Of a stretch of DNA of 64,000 nucleotides, positions 63,571-64,000 are shown piece by piece. Under the pieces are notes generated by a model. That model saw only the letters and a program-made list of their open reading frames with translations, had not been told where the DNA came from and made no database searches. This DNA comes from Kappaphycus alvarezii (lineage: Eukaryota; Rhodophyta; Florideophyceae; Gigartinales; Solieriaceae), in assembly GCA_002205965.3 (NCBI GenBank), contig NADL03000620.1:1860001-1924000 (forward strand), read 5' to 3'. The number at the start of each line of letters is the position of its first letter. The stretch's first letter is position 1. The position numbers were made by a program, and so were the translations under genes.

Positions 63571-64000
63571 ACAACGAAAAGGAAAGGATAGTGAGTGTTC
63601 CATTGAGACTGCACCAATTGTTCGAAACAGATGTCACGTTTTGGACCCTACGGCTTCTTCCTTGGTGAGGTCTCGAAAAAGAATGGTTAGAGCATACCTT
63701 AGGGCTTAGTTGCAGTTAGATCTAGGCAATTTTTCGTCCAAGATGGAGCGTGTAAACACAAAACATTTCGGGTGCAGAGTAATTGAGGGGAATTTTGATT
63801 CATTGGACAAATATTTATTTGCATTAAAGGGGAGATCTCAGCGTTGTAGATTGTTGGAGCGGAAGGGAAGCGAGAGTATATTGGGAAGAGAGCAATGAGG
63901 TGATTTCAGGGTATCGAAAGAGAAATCTTCAAGCTGCTCAATGTCGGATCTTCGCCGCATAATATTGATGCGTTAAATACTACTGTAAAGAAACGAAGAA
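63571..64000. other. Window end, nothing assigned
   Basis: A short plus frame at 63710-63898 (FGCRVIEGNFDSLDKYLFAL) is protein-like but short. The gene, if any, continues beyond the window. Confidence 0.25.

Overview
The window is eukaryotic nuclear DNA dominated by decayed mobile elements, with a few host-like genes between them. There are no operons, no Shine-Dalgarno pattern and no rRNA. The best taxonomic hint is a tRNA-Met(CAU)-like gene near 33.4 kb. It folds to exactly 73 nt once two 14-nt insertions are removed, one at the usual 37/38 site and one in the T loop. T-loop introns are known from nuclear tRNAs of cyanidiophyte red algae and from Archaea, so a red alga or related protist is plausible but unproven. 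Almost every reading frame is broken by stops or single-base indels, often at C or G runs. Decay and uncorrected assembly indels are probably both at work.

Layout. 1-4.4 kb: a decayed Ty3/Gypsy element (gag, protease, RT, RNase H, integrase) cut by the window edge. 4.4-6.7 kb: unassigned. 6.76-7.17 kb: an orphan gag piece. 7.2-8.6 kb: an inverted RNase H-integrase piece of a second Gypsy family. 8.78-15.64 kb: a nearly complete copy of that second family with 541-570 bp LTRs and a 4-bp target duplication. It sits inside a coiled-coil gene relict (8.6-8.8 and 15.6-16.3 kb). 16.2-21.3 kb: ORFs and relicts, including a Sel1-repeat pseudogene and an acidic protein. 22.15-24.01 kb: a Tc1/mariner-like element with 216-bp terminal inverted repeats.

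24.4-27.4 kb: a decayed minus-strand LINE-like RT locus. 29-32.3 kb: compositionally skewed DNA, a small secreted protein and a two-pass membrane protein. 33.2-33.4 kb: a perfect hairpin and the tRNA-Met. 33.5-34.7 and 39-41 kb: three copies of a LINE-type C-terminal module (zinc knuckle plus nuclease-like domain). 36.9-38.2 kb: a proline-rich/coiled-coil ORF followed by an acyl-protein thioesterase-like hydrolase whose Ser-Asp-His triad is preserved across frameshifts. 42.4-45.3 kb: a DIRS/Ngaro-like RT-RNase H element.

45.4-55.4 kb: an AT-rich block holding a fossil minus-strand Gypsy element. 55.5-64 kb: GTAC-rich repeats, then hydrophilic or acidic ORFs that may be exons or relicts.

A dense palindromic GTAC motif (variants of TACAGTACTGTAC) recurs in clusters across the window, mostly between elements and genes, and is the most characteristic non-coding signal. 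The preserved pieces are mainly selfish elements at different stages of decay, and the host-like genes do not form an obvious pathway.
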